Origin: Pyxicephalus adspersus | Taxonomy: Eukaryota; Chordata; Amphibia; Anura; Pyxicephalidae | NCBI RefSeq assembly: GCF_032062135.1 | Contig: NC_092859.1 | Span: 29,403,390-29,467,389, forward strand | Direction: 5' to 3' | DNA: 64,000 bases | Shown here: in pieces, positions 50,241 to 62,600 of the stretch | How the letters are laid out: each line of letters opens with the position of its first letter | How positions within the stretch are numbered: the first letter of the stretch is position 1 | The notes under the pieces: generated by a model | Seen by the model: the letters and a program-made list of their open reading frames with translations, nothing else | What the model was told of the DNA's origin: nothing | Database searches by the model: none | Made by a program: the position numbers and the translations under genes

Positions 50241-52209
50241 GAAAGCTGGAAGCCTGATTGTTTCTAGAGGGTCTTCCTATAAAGAAATAGTCTGCAATCA
50301 TTAAAGTGTCTCAAAAGAGCCAAAGTAAAAAAAAAAAAAAATCCAGGATTTAGAAACTACTGAACTAAAAAGGAAGGGGAAATATTCAAGCAGTACACAA
50401 ACTCCAAGGTTTAGTCCCTGTAATGTTTTAGCATTACATGTAAAAATTTAAGTGGGCTGAAAAAATTGCCAAGTCATAACAATAAACCAAACCGCCATAT
50501 AATATTTTAGACCACATTGATTACCTGACGTTGTAGTATATAAAGTCTTGTTTTCCCTATCTGAAGTACAGGAACAACTACTTTAAACTTGCAGGTACTC
50601 CCATAACTGAGTAACTAAAGGGCCAGCCCCTCGTGAGCCCTCAATATATAGTCTGCCTCTCTAGGGACCCATTCACCTGCCCACCTGCCATACACACCTG
50701 GCTATAATGCCATGTTAACACTTTGCTGACAGGCTGCATTACCCAGGGGCAATTAACCACAACTACCCTTTGGAAGGCTTTGGGAACAGGTGCTTCTAGG
50801 CGAGGCTTAATTGGCTAAAAGGTTCAGTTTGTCTAAACCTGATATTTCAGTTTTCTTATAGACACTAAAGCAAAGCTTTTCAACTTTAGTCCTTGGAAGC
50901 TACATACAGACCTGATTTTTGCATAAGGAGTCACAGTGATTTTCTCACAAAAAACTGCTATAGGAAAAGCCCTCAAGGTAAGTGCACAACTGAACTGTGC
51001 ATATGTAAAGGGGCTCTCATTCTCCAAAATCTAGTTTTCCGTGGACCGCTCAGTCTGATTTGCTGCTATGGAGAAACATGGACAGGTATTTATTTAATTA
51101 GCAAAGTTGATTAATGACACTCGCACTTGAAATAAAATAAGTTTTACAGCTCGGTGATCAATCAAAAGTTACTTCCCATTTAATATGAATAAAATTCAGT
51201 TGGTTGCTATGAGTTCCTGCCTTTTGCATCACTTTATTATAAAAGCATAAAAAGGTTTGCTTTGGTTTTCTGAGTTTCTGCTCACCACAGGGGGTTTTTG
51301 AAGGCAAAGGAGAGTTTCCGGTGTTGGCACAGTTACCCTATACCTATCATTGAATATTTATGTTGTCCCACTTTCCAGCTCCCTGGATGACACATAGCTC
51401 AGCGTGTATGCTTTATTTCTAGAGCCGACTGTTCGCCTTTTCTTCCAGCTCAGAGACCGGGCCAGCTTTGTGCTGTGGACAGCCATCTACTCCATCCACA
51501 TTGTTTTGTATATAAAGTAAACTTGTCACATACAAAACATAATAATGCTTAGCTAGGTAGGTGAAAGTGGCTACGCATTTTCAAAAAGTTAGTATACACA
51601 AAGTCCCCATACACATTGTATGTACTAAAGATGTCTGCATTTCAATACACACTGCAGTGGGGTGTCACCATTTCTGTTTGTCCTGGTTGCTATTACAAGC
51701 ACAGTGAAACCCTAAAAAGGGGATGGTTGTAGGATAAAGAAGTGAACCTTTCCTATAGAGACAACTGTTCTCAGTGGGGAATGGTAGGTCCTGTGCTAAA
51801 CTGAATTAGGGCCCCTGTTGGCTGACAAGGGTTCTGGGCCCTCATGCAGCATGATACATTGCACTTCCCTGTTCTGGTGACAATTGCCCACATTTTGGAG
51901 ATAATTCAGTTCATACTTCATGTTATGTCTCTGTGGCAGGAAATGGGGAAAAAAAAAGTAACCCAAACACAGAAGGCAAAAAGACAGGTTTTAAAGTGAA
52001 GCTCCAGGCAAATATGAAAGACATTAATTCCACAATCCTTTATTTCACTGAAAACTGTGTAAATACCAAATGTGGTTTGCTATAAGTGTCTTGAAGTGGG
52101 TTATGGGACAAAATAAATATCAGGTCCCCTTCCATGCTAGTTAGTCAGGAATGTGCTGAGTGATAGAACCATCATTGTATCATCAAATATCATTTAATCG
52201 GCTTTGTGT

Positions 52210-52600
52210 CTCCATGATATTCATCTCCTGTAACAAATGAGCAGTCTCTGACCATTTGCTCTAAAAGGTGTTCAGCTTCTGACTATCTCCTGTAATGTAT
52301 GTGCTGTCTCTGACCTTCTCCTGTAATGTGTGTTCACTCTGAGCATCTCCTGTGATGTTCCCACAGTCACTGACCATCTTCTAAGATGTCTCTGACAACC
52401 CCCCCCCCCTGCGATGGGTCTGCGGCCCCTGACAACCCCCCCTGCGATGGGTCTGCGGCCCCTGACAACCCCCCCTGCGCCCCCCTGCGATGGGTCTGCG
52501 GCCCCTGACAAACCCCCCTGCGATGGGTCTGCGGCCCCTGACAACCCCCCTGCGATGGGTCTGCGGTCTTTGATCATCTCCTGTAATATAACACATTGAT
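52210..52600 (+). repeat. Minisatellite, about 33-bp unit, with a GC-rich recent core
   Basis: Outer units are of the type TCTCTGACCATCTCCTGTAA; five homogeneous inner units carry TGCGATGGGTCTGCGG beginning at 52410, 52443, 52486, 52519 and 52550 (spacing 33, 43, 33, 31), separated by C-rich CCCTGACAACCCCC. Open frames here just repeat a GAADPSQGG-type peptide and are not genes. Confidence 0.88.
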
Positions 52601-53089
52601 TATTGAGCCTTGGGCTGCAGTTAAGCCAAAACCTGATAAAGTGGCTGGAGTTAGGCTTTGCTAAAGAAGTGAATTTGTAAGTCCAGATCATTAAAGTAGC
52701 CCTCCAGCCATTCACTATTTACCTACAAATCAATGATTATACATAAACTTCTGGATTAAATGCTTTGCAAATCGGCATCAATAATAAATAGCACCCAATA
52801 TTCTTTTCTATAATTTGATTTACAATAAAATCAGTGGACTAGAGAACAGGCATTTACAAGGAGCCCTATAAATATCTCTCCATAATATATTAATGCCTGC
52901 AGCTCTGTCTGTGCCAGCATTACAGGAGGCTGGGCTTGTTTTTCACACTGTAATGGCTTTTCATTAATAATTCATGTGCCTGGCAGGAAGTAGGCATGGC
53001 AGGGGCCACAGATGAGGGGCTCCTTAGGGCCCAGTGGATGTCTGCACTTGGTACCCAGCCGGCCACAATAGAGTATTATCATCCAGCAG

Positions 53090-53270
53090 AGATCTCCTTT
53101 TGTGTCTGCGGGTGACACACTCGGCAGCTGTACCGGAGGTGACGTGATTGTGAAAGTGGTCTATCCCTGTCCAGCGCGCGGCTAGACATAGAGCGCTTTC
53201 ACTGGCAGTGACAGGCCCCGCCTACTCACTTCCGCCGCCCGGGCTGCCGCTGCTGACTGCTCTCAGCAGA
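53090..53270 (+). promoter_or_regulatory. DENND11: DENND11 promoter / 5'UTR, CpG-rich
   Basis: Local GC and CpG density rise sharply just before the DENND11 ATG (CCAGCGCGCGGC near 53,171 and CTTCCGCCGCCCGGG near 53,229), unlike the AT-rich surroundings. An ETS-like ACTTCCG lies at about 53,228. No TATA box. A CpG-island promoter is inferred; as WEE2 is divergent, it could also influence WEE2. Confidence 0.55.
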
Positions 53271-53481
53271 ATGGCCGGGCGGACGGACCGGGCTCCGCTA
53301 CTGGACTGGGCCGAGGGGCCCGGGGTGAGTCCCACCCCAGAGGTCGAGCAAGGGGACAAATGGCCAAAGAAGTACGGGGCTAGCTGGAAGAGGCTGCCAC
53401 CGGGAGAGCTATCTCCCCTGCCCCAGCTGGAGGATGACCGCATAGTGGCCGTGTTTGTGGTGACATTCGACCCGAGGAGCG
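53271..53481 (+). CDS. DENND11: DENND11 exon 1
   Basis: ATG at 53271, after an in-frame upstream stretch without another ATG. Encodes [18 protein letters not shown] and, later, [18 protein letters not shown], then donor GGTAAGTG (GT at 53482). The first residues parallel human APLLRWAEGP. An internal GGGGTGAGT at 53,322-53,330 followed by CCCACCCCAG is a strong-looking cryptic donor and acceptor that conserved reading frame argues against using. Confidence 0.9.
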
Positions 53482-53653
53482 GTAAGTGTGCGGGGGAGGG
53501 GCAGGCTGGCACCTCACGGGGCATCAACATGGGCCTGAGGAGAAAAATATAACAGTGTGTGTGTATGTATGTGTGTAGCCTATAAATTGCCTGCATATGT
53601 GTACTTATGTACGTACGTGTGTGTATGTATATGTGTGTATGTATATATGTGTG

Positions 53654-53691
<38 letters not shown>

Positions 53692-56600
53692 TGTGTGTGT
53701 ACTTTCTATGTATATGTATGTGTGTGTGCAGCTTATACATTGTTTGCATATGCGTACTTTCTATTTATATGTGTGTGTGTGTGTGTATATATGTATGTAT
53801 GCAGTGTATACATTGCTTGCCAATGTGTAAAATATATATATGTGTATATGATTATTTATGTGTATATGTGTGTTCATATATCTATGTAGGTGTGTGTGTA
53901 TATATATATATATATATATTACATTACAGCTGCTAATGGCAGCAGTGAGCCATGCATTGCACATGGACACCCAGGATCAGTCCCGGCAGGTTTGTCCTGC
54001 ATTTCTGTTTAGCAAGGCCACAAAGAACTTCTTAACAAAAAGAGCTTTCTATATAAACTCTATATCACAAATCAAACATCTGGTTTTCCTAGCCAGTAAT
54101 CACACCTATGACAGTTCCTGATTATTGGGGTGCCACCATTGGCTTCCCTATAATACCCTTCCTCTCTATGGTGTTGTCAGCCTTTGACCCAGCAGCAGCA
54201 GCCCCCCTGACATATTCCGTCCTCTCACCTCTTTCTCTAAGGTCTGCAGACATTTATCCTTTTGCTGTGTAATACTTTAACCCCCCCCTGTTTTATAGCT
54301 TTGGGAAAGATTTACTGAGAAAGTTTGTTTATAGATCATAAAACATTTTCATCCAATAAAAACATTATGTTTCACACATCATTAAAGTGATCATATAATA
54401 TATGAGATGACAGATTAACATGAATTTAAAGTTATGTATGTAACAATATGTTGGGATGTATAGATCACCTTTATATTCATCCTCCTACATACTGAAGATC
54501 AAACAGAGGAGTTTAAGCACACCTCAGCACTGTATTCATTGTCCAAGGTATACACATTGTTGTGTGTTTTGGGGCATTGCCAATGAATGGCTCCGGATCA
54601 ACTTTGGTGTGTAGAAGCCTGGCTTGATAATGGCTATATGAATGGCGAGAGGTAATGCATGTTAAAATGCTCACATGGGTTTTTTGGGATTGCTACAGAG
54701 AATATGTACCAATATTATGTACCCAAATACAAATGTATTCTCATTTGGGAATGTGGAAGTTTTTTTTTCACTGCTCAGGTATTTTTCTGTCTCCACTGAG
54801 GATATTTCGCTTCTTACTGGTTGTTGTTACAGAAAGTAATGGTAAATCTAAAAATTGTGTCACCAAAACTAGAAAAGAAGGAAAATGTTCTAATGCCGAC
54901 ATTCATTCATTCATTCAACATTTTGGGGAGACTTCCTGTGACTTCCTGCTATGTATACAATGCAGGAATAAAAGGAAGTTTCCCCTGAGAGACTTATGCT
55001 GGCTGGCTTCCCATCCCTAATCACCTGATCTATGTGGATAAAAAAAGTGACCTGTAAAGCAGGGGTGCCCAACAGGTGGGTCGCGATCTACTGGTATTTC
55101 ACAAAGGCAAGACTAGTAGGTCACGGAGCCCTGCCTTTCAAAATAAACTCCACCTGGCACAGGAGTTATTAGGTTTTTATTGTTGGTACATCATTTTGAC
55201 TTGGTCATTTTAAAAGTAGCTTGCAACCCAAAAAAGTGTGGGCACCCCTGCTGTAAAGGATAACGCTATGCCTTTTCTTTCTGTACCCATTCTGTACCAT
55301 GTCCCCTTGAAAGTTTTATGGAACGCAGCAGTCGGAATCTCATGAAAATTTGCTCTTCCAATGCCCTGTCCTTTCATGAGAATTCCTTCTGAATGACTCA
55401 ACCCAGAACAATATTGATGCCAAGCTGGGGTAAGGCAATCGGCACACAAATGTTTATAAATAATCAAAATGATCACTTTAAAGTAAGCCCACACTTACTT
55501 TTTAGCTTCCAGAATAGTGGAGAAAAATTCTATCGGAGGCAAGAACACTTTAAAACAGAACTAAACCCCCCGTGGCTCACCCGTCCCCGTTCCCTTTGCA
55601 GGGTGCTGCTATCTTGCCTTTCTTTGGTTCCTCTTTGCGATCTTCGGCCATCTTGGAAGATTGGCCAGGCTGGGTTGGCGTATGCAGGAGTTCATTTATT
55701 CCTGGCACATGCAGAGGAAGCCAGGAAAGTCGGGTACAGTTTAGCTTTGTCACCAGAAACCTGGATGTATTAGACAGGTAGGAGAGATTACAGAGAGGAC
55801 ATCGCCCGACCCTTTCTGCAATAATGACCAGCCTAATCATGTGATGTCAAAAGTGGAAGTTAATAGAAGTAATTTTCCAGTTGGAAGTTGGAAGTAATTT
55901 TCCAACTACTTTGCTGCCATAAATGCACCAAGTTTTAGGTTGGTGTTTCTGCAGTGTATTGCTGGTGACACTGAACGGCTCACTTCTGTCTCTAATCATT
56001 CTTTATTTGTGGGTGCTGTGTGTCTGTGTGAGGAAGTGGTAACTGCACCACAACCGCAACACCTATCCCAACTACCTCAAAGCCCTCATCTGCTTTCTAG
56101 GATTTGTCTGAGGGAAGGTAGTTTGACAAAAAGTCTTAATGGACAGGAATCAACCTGAGTCCCGGTGACTCTGCTGATGTGTCTCCCGAGATTTGTCTGT
56201 CATTAGTTCAGTAGCGAGATTCAGCAAAGTTTGCACACAGCAAAATGTGTTGTAATCTGCAGCATGTATGTAATTATTTCCTCACAGCTTTTACAAGTGT
56301 AAATGAAACTGTCCGCTGACCTCAAAAAAGGAACTGGTAAGACCTGTCACCAGTGAGAGCTGCACTTTGCTCGGCTCATTATCGGTTTAACACCAAAGCT
56401 AACCTTTTGACGGGTGTTTTGGATCAAAGACCAGAGGTTCAGTCTTGTGATTGGTTGCCTGGTCTCTTGTACTAGCACATGGTTATTCACAACATACATT
56501 AATAGTAATGCAGCTCAGGAATGCTGAGCCTCTAATTCTCTGATCATTTTAGCCAAGTATTGTGAAATTCCTGGTCATAGCCTAAATGTCTGATGCCAAA

Positions 56601-59600
56601 CCCCTAAGTAAAGTAGTTTAGTTAAAAAGAAAGGTGAAAACAGGTTTTTTTGGCAAGGAAAAAAGTATATTGTTGAGTATATTACTCAATATATGCAATA
56701 AATTAAAAGTTTAGATATAAATACCATATTGTGCATCAAAGCAGTTGTAACCCAACTGTGGTGTATTGAATTTATCAACCAATGGTCTGGGAGTATTCCT
56801 ACTCTTGTCCTCCAGTACAGTTTAGGGTGGACATAGGTAGGTCATCAGACCCGTGTAGTAGAAGTAAAAATGGTCCCATTACTGATGCATTTCACCATTC
56901 CGGCTTCTTCAAGGAAGGTTTAGACGTAACCTATACAATGACTACAACTTGGTGCCTTGTAGAACAGTTTAAAAAAAAAAAACAAATTGCATTTTCTCTG
57001 CTCCACATATTTTTAATTTAAAAGATCGCAGCTGCATTTTTAGGAAAGCACCCAGCAGTTCTAGGTTTTGCTTTTGTACAGCTCTGCTTTGAAAGTAAAG
57101 TCTTTAAAAACAAAAAACCTGAATCTTCTTGCAATAGGAGGTAGTATATTCACCCTTCAGATGGCCCGTGTCTCATCTTCTTTCTAGTGCTTCAGCATTC
57201 CACACTTGCGGAAGTGTTGGATGCTTCGGCCTCACCCCATGTGTGCTCTGGATCCTTCCTTTAACCACCTAACCCTACATATACTTTTTCTGGTACATTT
57301 TAGACACCTGCTCAGTTTTCCTAATGATTAGTTTGTGTTCTTCAGCTGTAGTTCTTGGTGCTGACTCCTAGATGGTAACATTTAAGTAGACTTGTGAACA
57401 CTTTTAATGAAATTTTATTTTTGTCTTTGAAAAACGTTTCTCTTTGCCATCTGCAGAGAACCACTGAACATAATGATTCTCATTAACAAATTAAAAAAAC
57501 TTTATTGCTTCTGGATTAATATATTGTGACAGGCAATGAGTAGAGGGCAGTATACACGGTGACTGTCCTGACTGTACTACATTGCTATAACACAAAGTAT
57601 TGCCTTTGTGTCATCAAGTGTTGCTGGTCTGCTTCTTTTCAGCAGCTCCTGATTTACTTGCACTTTAAGTATGAATGCATGGCCTTTCTTATTATAGGTT
57701 TCCTGATGGTGACAACAGTAGATCTTGCCTCTGGAAATGGTCACTTTATAGTTTCCATTGCAAGCATCTGACAGCGTGGCAAAATTTGGGATCAAATGTG
57801 AGTGAGTGTTGTCTCCCTATACCATGATGTATGAATACACCATGGATTTGGATCACCAGGGATTTTTTTAATGAGAGCTTTAGAAAGCTTTTATGAGAGA
57901 TTAGTGATTGGATTTTACTATACAAGAGTATGGACTTTCTAGAAGTGTGTTGGGATGCACTAAGAAATGATTCCGTACAATAAGGGCTCTGTGTGTCTGA
58001 TATGAGGCCATTCAGGGAAAATGGATCAGTTCATGCAGTAAATTTTTTAACAAAGCAGTGAAATTTTACAAACAAAGAAATGAATGAGATCTTTCTCTGG
58101 CTGAGATTCCATTACTGATGAGCTGCTTCAAAGGACCCATCATTAAAAATCATACAAAGCACAAATCCCAGCACCCTTGTCAGCGTTACCAGACTTGTGT
58201 TTGAGCACAAAAATGTTTTTCTTTCCATAAATGAAGAAAACAAAATGTATGCTTCGATTTATCGAACCACTTGACAACCAAGTGACAAGATGACAACCAA
58301 GATGACATGTATTTCCCATGCTATAGGTGTTTATTCTTTTCAGTGTCGTCTACTTGTGGCAGAGATGTGACTGCTGGCTAAAAAAAAGTAAAAAAAGGCC
58401 ATACTATTCACTTCCAAGCATTTCAGTTTTTTATTTACCTTTCTACCCACATTTTAACTTTGAGTGCAGTAGCAGATGACGTAAAACCTGTTCCAGTTAC
58501 CAGCCGTCTATGTAATCTTGTTTATTTAACACGTTAGATTATTCCAATAATTGTCCCTCACGGTGCAAAGAGCGGGCTATGCCTTCCCATCTGTCAGGGC
58601 GTGCCATAGTACACGTGTCACCCGTCTTGGGACTTTACCTGTTCTACCTGTCACTGTGTCTGATCTTATCTGGCAGCTGTCTCTTGTGAATGCAGCTGGC
58701 TGGACTGGCGGGGTTAGTGATACCTGCAATGAAAATCGGGCAATGCCGCGCCGGTGACAAATGAAAGGGAATCCTTTTATTGTTCTTTATACGTACTTGC
58801 TCTGATTATTGTCAACATTCATAATGGAGAGTTCTTATATCGTGTTACAGTCTGTTATAATTTATATAAATAGTAAAAATATTTGCTGATATGCAAAATG
58901 TGCTTCTTTAGTAGTAAATATTCCCGGTGAGTGTTCTGTACTGTTCTCCAATCTCAGTGCAACTCTATTAGTCTGGGCTCTAATTGGAAACAACGTATTC
59001 TGGAATATTTTCCTATTTCTGTAGGCATTTGGAGAGGTTACTGGATGTGCTTTTTGATATTTAGAAAATGAAGGAGAGATCCATAGATCTGTGTATAAAT
59101 TGTACCGTCCTTTCCTGTAGATGAGCGATTCTCAGGATGATGATCCTTGCTGAGGGAGAGTAAAGCTGCGTACACACTTCCAATTTTTATCGTTGGTAAA
59201 CGAACGAGGAACGATCCTGCACGATATCTGCAAACGATCGTATGGCACCGATCCTGTACATACAGATAACGACACGATCGTTCAAAGATATTGTACACAC
59301 GATAGATGTGATTGAAGGATACAGGAAGTGACGTGCACCACAAGAAGTGAGCGAACGTTCGTTCACCGCGCATGCTCAGACCATGGACGATCACTGAACG
59401 ACCGTACACACGATAGATGGTCAACGATCGTCGTCCAATCCGATCCTCCGGTCCGGTCGTTCATTTCCAACGACTATCCTCGTTCGTCGGCGTCGTTGGT
59501 TACTTTTTTTACGAACGATTTTTGGCCAATCGGTCGTTCATTTCCAACTATAAAAATTGGAAGTGTGTACGCAACCTTAGGCTAGGTGCACAGGTTCAAT

Positions 59601-62600
59601 ATTTGTCATTGGAAAAGATCTTTCACGATCCTTCCCAACGACAAAAGAATGAAAGATACATGAATGAGCGCTGTTCTGCTCTATTTAGGGGGGAGAACGA
59701 CGTAGCAGCACCCCACTGTGTTCTTTCCCCATCACTTTCATTGTGATCTTTCATCGTTTTTGAATTCGCCAGGATGGATCCACAAACGACCGCTGTACAC
59801 ACACCAGATTCGTGTCTGGTACTAGCCCTGAGGAAATTATCGGACGAGAATCTGCTTTAATCTACTCTACATTTGGTGAGGCGATTGTGTTGACATCTAA
59901 TGTTTACTAACTTTCTGGAGCAAATCACCTATTGTCACACATCATATGGTTATCATGTCAGTCATGACTTGTTGATCACATGGCATTATTATTACATGGT
60001 ATAAAAAGAATGAATTGGATAAGCAAATTTATTCTAAAGTTGTTTAGTTAGGCTGATGCTGCTAACTTTAATCTGGTCATCAAGGCTCCAATGACTGCAT
60101 GTTTAGGAATAAATAAAAATTTTCCCTGGGACTGGGAGGTGGTGCAGCATGGAAGATTCTGATTGATCTCTGTGTGTTTATCTTCAAGGATATGATTGAA
60201 GGATGCTAAACGAATTGACATGTGATTGGGCTACCTAGGGAAGATCAATAGTTTGTCATTAGACTAGAATATTGTAGATTGTAAGCTCTTTTGGTTAGAG
60301 TCCTCTCCTCCTCCTGTGTCACTGTCTGTATCTACCTGCCCACCCAATACTAATGTACAGGGCAGAGTAATATTGAGCTTTATAAATATAGTTTATTAAT
60401 ATTATTCTATGGAAAAGTCTATTGGCCTTGTGTAACTTGGCCATACGTGGGGAGGTTGAGGGAGAGGATTGAAAGGATTCTTTCTTACAATTTAGCTGCC
60501 TGCATTTTCAAAACCATTCTCCCTCTCTCGGGTATATTCATGAAAAATAAGAGCCATGTTTCCGTCTGAAACCTGTACAGGAAGAAAGAGCATTTTCATT
60601 CCTCATAGAACAACATGAAAGTCTGTGGTATTGGATTTGCACAGTAGATGTTTCCTTTCAGGCACCTTAGGTGTCTGTTTATAAAGGATTTAGAAGTGCG
60701 GCCCACTGGGTGAATGTTTGCTGAGAAGTCATCTGCCTGTATTTATTAACATTTGACTAATTAATGGGTTCATCCCATGCACCTAGATTTTCCTATCAGC
60801 ATACAACACAATACAGAGACTCTGAAATACAAACCTGATTCTCCCATCAGCATTCCACATATCGGTGAGATTCCAACAACAGTCACTCACTGCATTTAAA
60901 ATCAACAATGCCAGTGTATGTTCCTTCCAGGTTTCTTGGCCTTCATGCAGTGTAAGTAAAGATACCGGGATTAAAAAAGAAAGCCAGGTTCCTTGTATTG
61001 TACTTCCCGCCATGCTGGGTTCACTTGAGGTAAGAGTGTAATTAATAACAGAAAAATTACAGATCCTGCTATTGACACTCCTCCTGGTTTCTAAATGTCG
61101 CTCCAAACAGGGCTGATGTAAAAAAAACAAATGCTGGCGGGTCTGGTGTATTAAAGGGGAACATTGGCAATCAAAGGAGACTTTTTGTCTGAATTGTTTG
61201 ATCCCCACTGTTTTATTTACCTGGGGAAGAGCAGTAACATATCCAGTACTTCCAAGTATGGGGGTCACTTGGCCTTTTTTTTTTCTTCAAATGTTATTGT
61301 TTGTTGCTTGGCTAAAAAATTTTTGGGGGAGATTGAAACCCAAAAATCTTTAATGTCAGATGGTCAGTTTAAAAGTGGAACTGAACCAGGCGTGGGGAGA
61401 TGGGGAGAAGTTCCCTGTCCAATGTACCTCTGTTTGTCCTGCTCCCAGCATGGTGGTACCATCTTTATAGAAGTTTCTTCTGACATTCTCCTTTGTAGAG
61501 CAGCCTGGCAATTAGTATTTTCAAAGGGATTTCTGCAAAGGTTGCCTCTCTCTCTCTCCTTTTTTTTTAATTTTTTTTATTTTATCTATGGCATCTAAAA
61601 TTTCTTCCGCAAGCTGAAACTTGTTTTTTCAGGGTTTGCACATTGTGTATTTTGCAGTGACTGAATAGATTCTGATTGTCATTGTGTATTTGTTCTGCAA
61701 TGACATTTTTTTACCCCCTCATTATTTAAAGTTTTCTATGAGTTACAGTGACCTGACTGCTGCAGCCGGTTCCTGTTTCCTCCTCATCCCATGACTCATA
61801 ACTTCAGGATGACTTTCTGTGAAAAGAAGTGGCTTTCCTTGAAGTAATATTGTGACACATTGTTTCTGCGTTCTGTACTTATGTAATGAGTGTTGTAAGA
61901 AAGTGTCTTGGTCAGGCAGGCTAAACAATTTGTAAACACAGATCTAGGAAGTGTTTTTACATGCTGTAAGGTTTATATAGTATATATGCTCAGTATTCCA
62001 CCCTGAAATTGTTTTACAACGAGCGGGAAGAAGCTGTAGGTGGATGGCGGCCCCTGTATTGTGACTTAACTCTTCTGTAACCACCTAAAAACAGCCGGGT
62101 GATTACTGAAAAGTGCTGGATGGTTCGCCTAGCTAATAGGGGCTGGGGAGAACACTGCAAAGCATATGATTTATACATTAAAAGTGTATTCTAGTAAACC
62201 ACCTGCTCTGCTCGGTCATATGGCTAAATAGAAAACACCAGGATATGCATTTCAAAACCTGATCTTATGATTAAAGGAGAACTTCTTCAAATGTCATTTT
62301 CTCAGTTAATGACCACATATAGGCTTAGTGCAATGTTGCCTGCATGTCGCCAACATTATATCTATAACACATGGAATAATTTAAAAATAGGACCTGCATC
62401 ACAACACTGCTTTTAATCTGTAAAATATCAAATGGATAGTAAATGCTTTAAATTAGTACAAAATAGTTCATGTTGCCAGAAATATTGAGAGCTGCAATGA
62501 CTCCTGATTGGAAAAAATGTAACTGATATCTCTGAAGATTACAGATCCCTTACCCTCAAGGGGCAAGGTGTTTTTTAGCCCTGTTCTAGAGTATCAGTGA

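Larger units (their letters stand above)
49304..53089. other. Upstream of WEE2: region where its N-terminal exon should lie
   Basis: No exon resembling the WEE2 N-terminus (motifs such as LCDTPxTPKS) was found. The region holds a tRNA-derived SINE (49,975-50,240), an E-box-rich patch near 50,670-50,705 and a minisatellite (52,210-52,600). A 42-codon minus-strand frame at 51,358-51,486 is unassigned. Confidence 0.5.

Noticed and set aside
51358..51486. A 42-codon minus-strand frame starting MAVHSTKLARSLSWKKRR
   Set aside because: It lies where the WEE2 N-terminal exon should be and has a WKK, but lacks a plausible donor and other Wee1 motifs; not enough to call.
52272..52715. Frame encoding repeated GAADPSQGG-type peptide
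   Set aside because: Direct consequence of the 33-bp minisatellite.
53222..53970. Long frames on both strands next to DENND11 exon 1
   Set aside because: They read through TG/TA microsatellite or antisense to exon 1; only the 53,271-53,481 frame is supported.
60783..61268. A 161-codon minus-strand frame in the DENND11 intron
   Set aside because: No recognisable motif, unusual composition, no splice context, and part of the region looks like a dispersed repeat.
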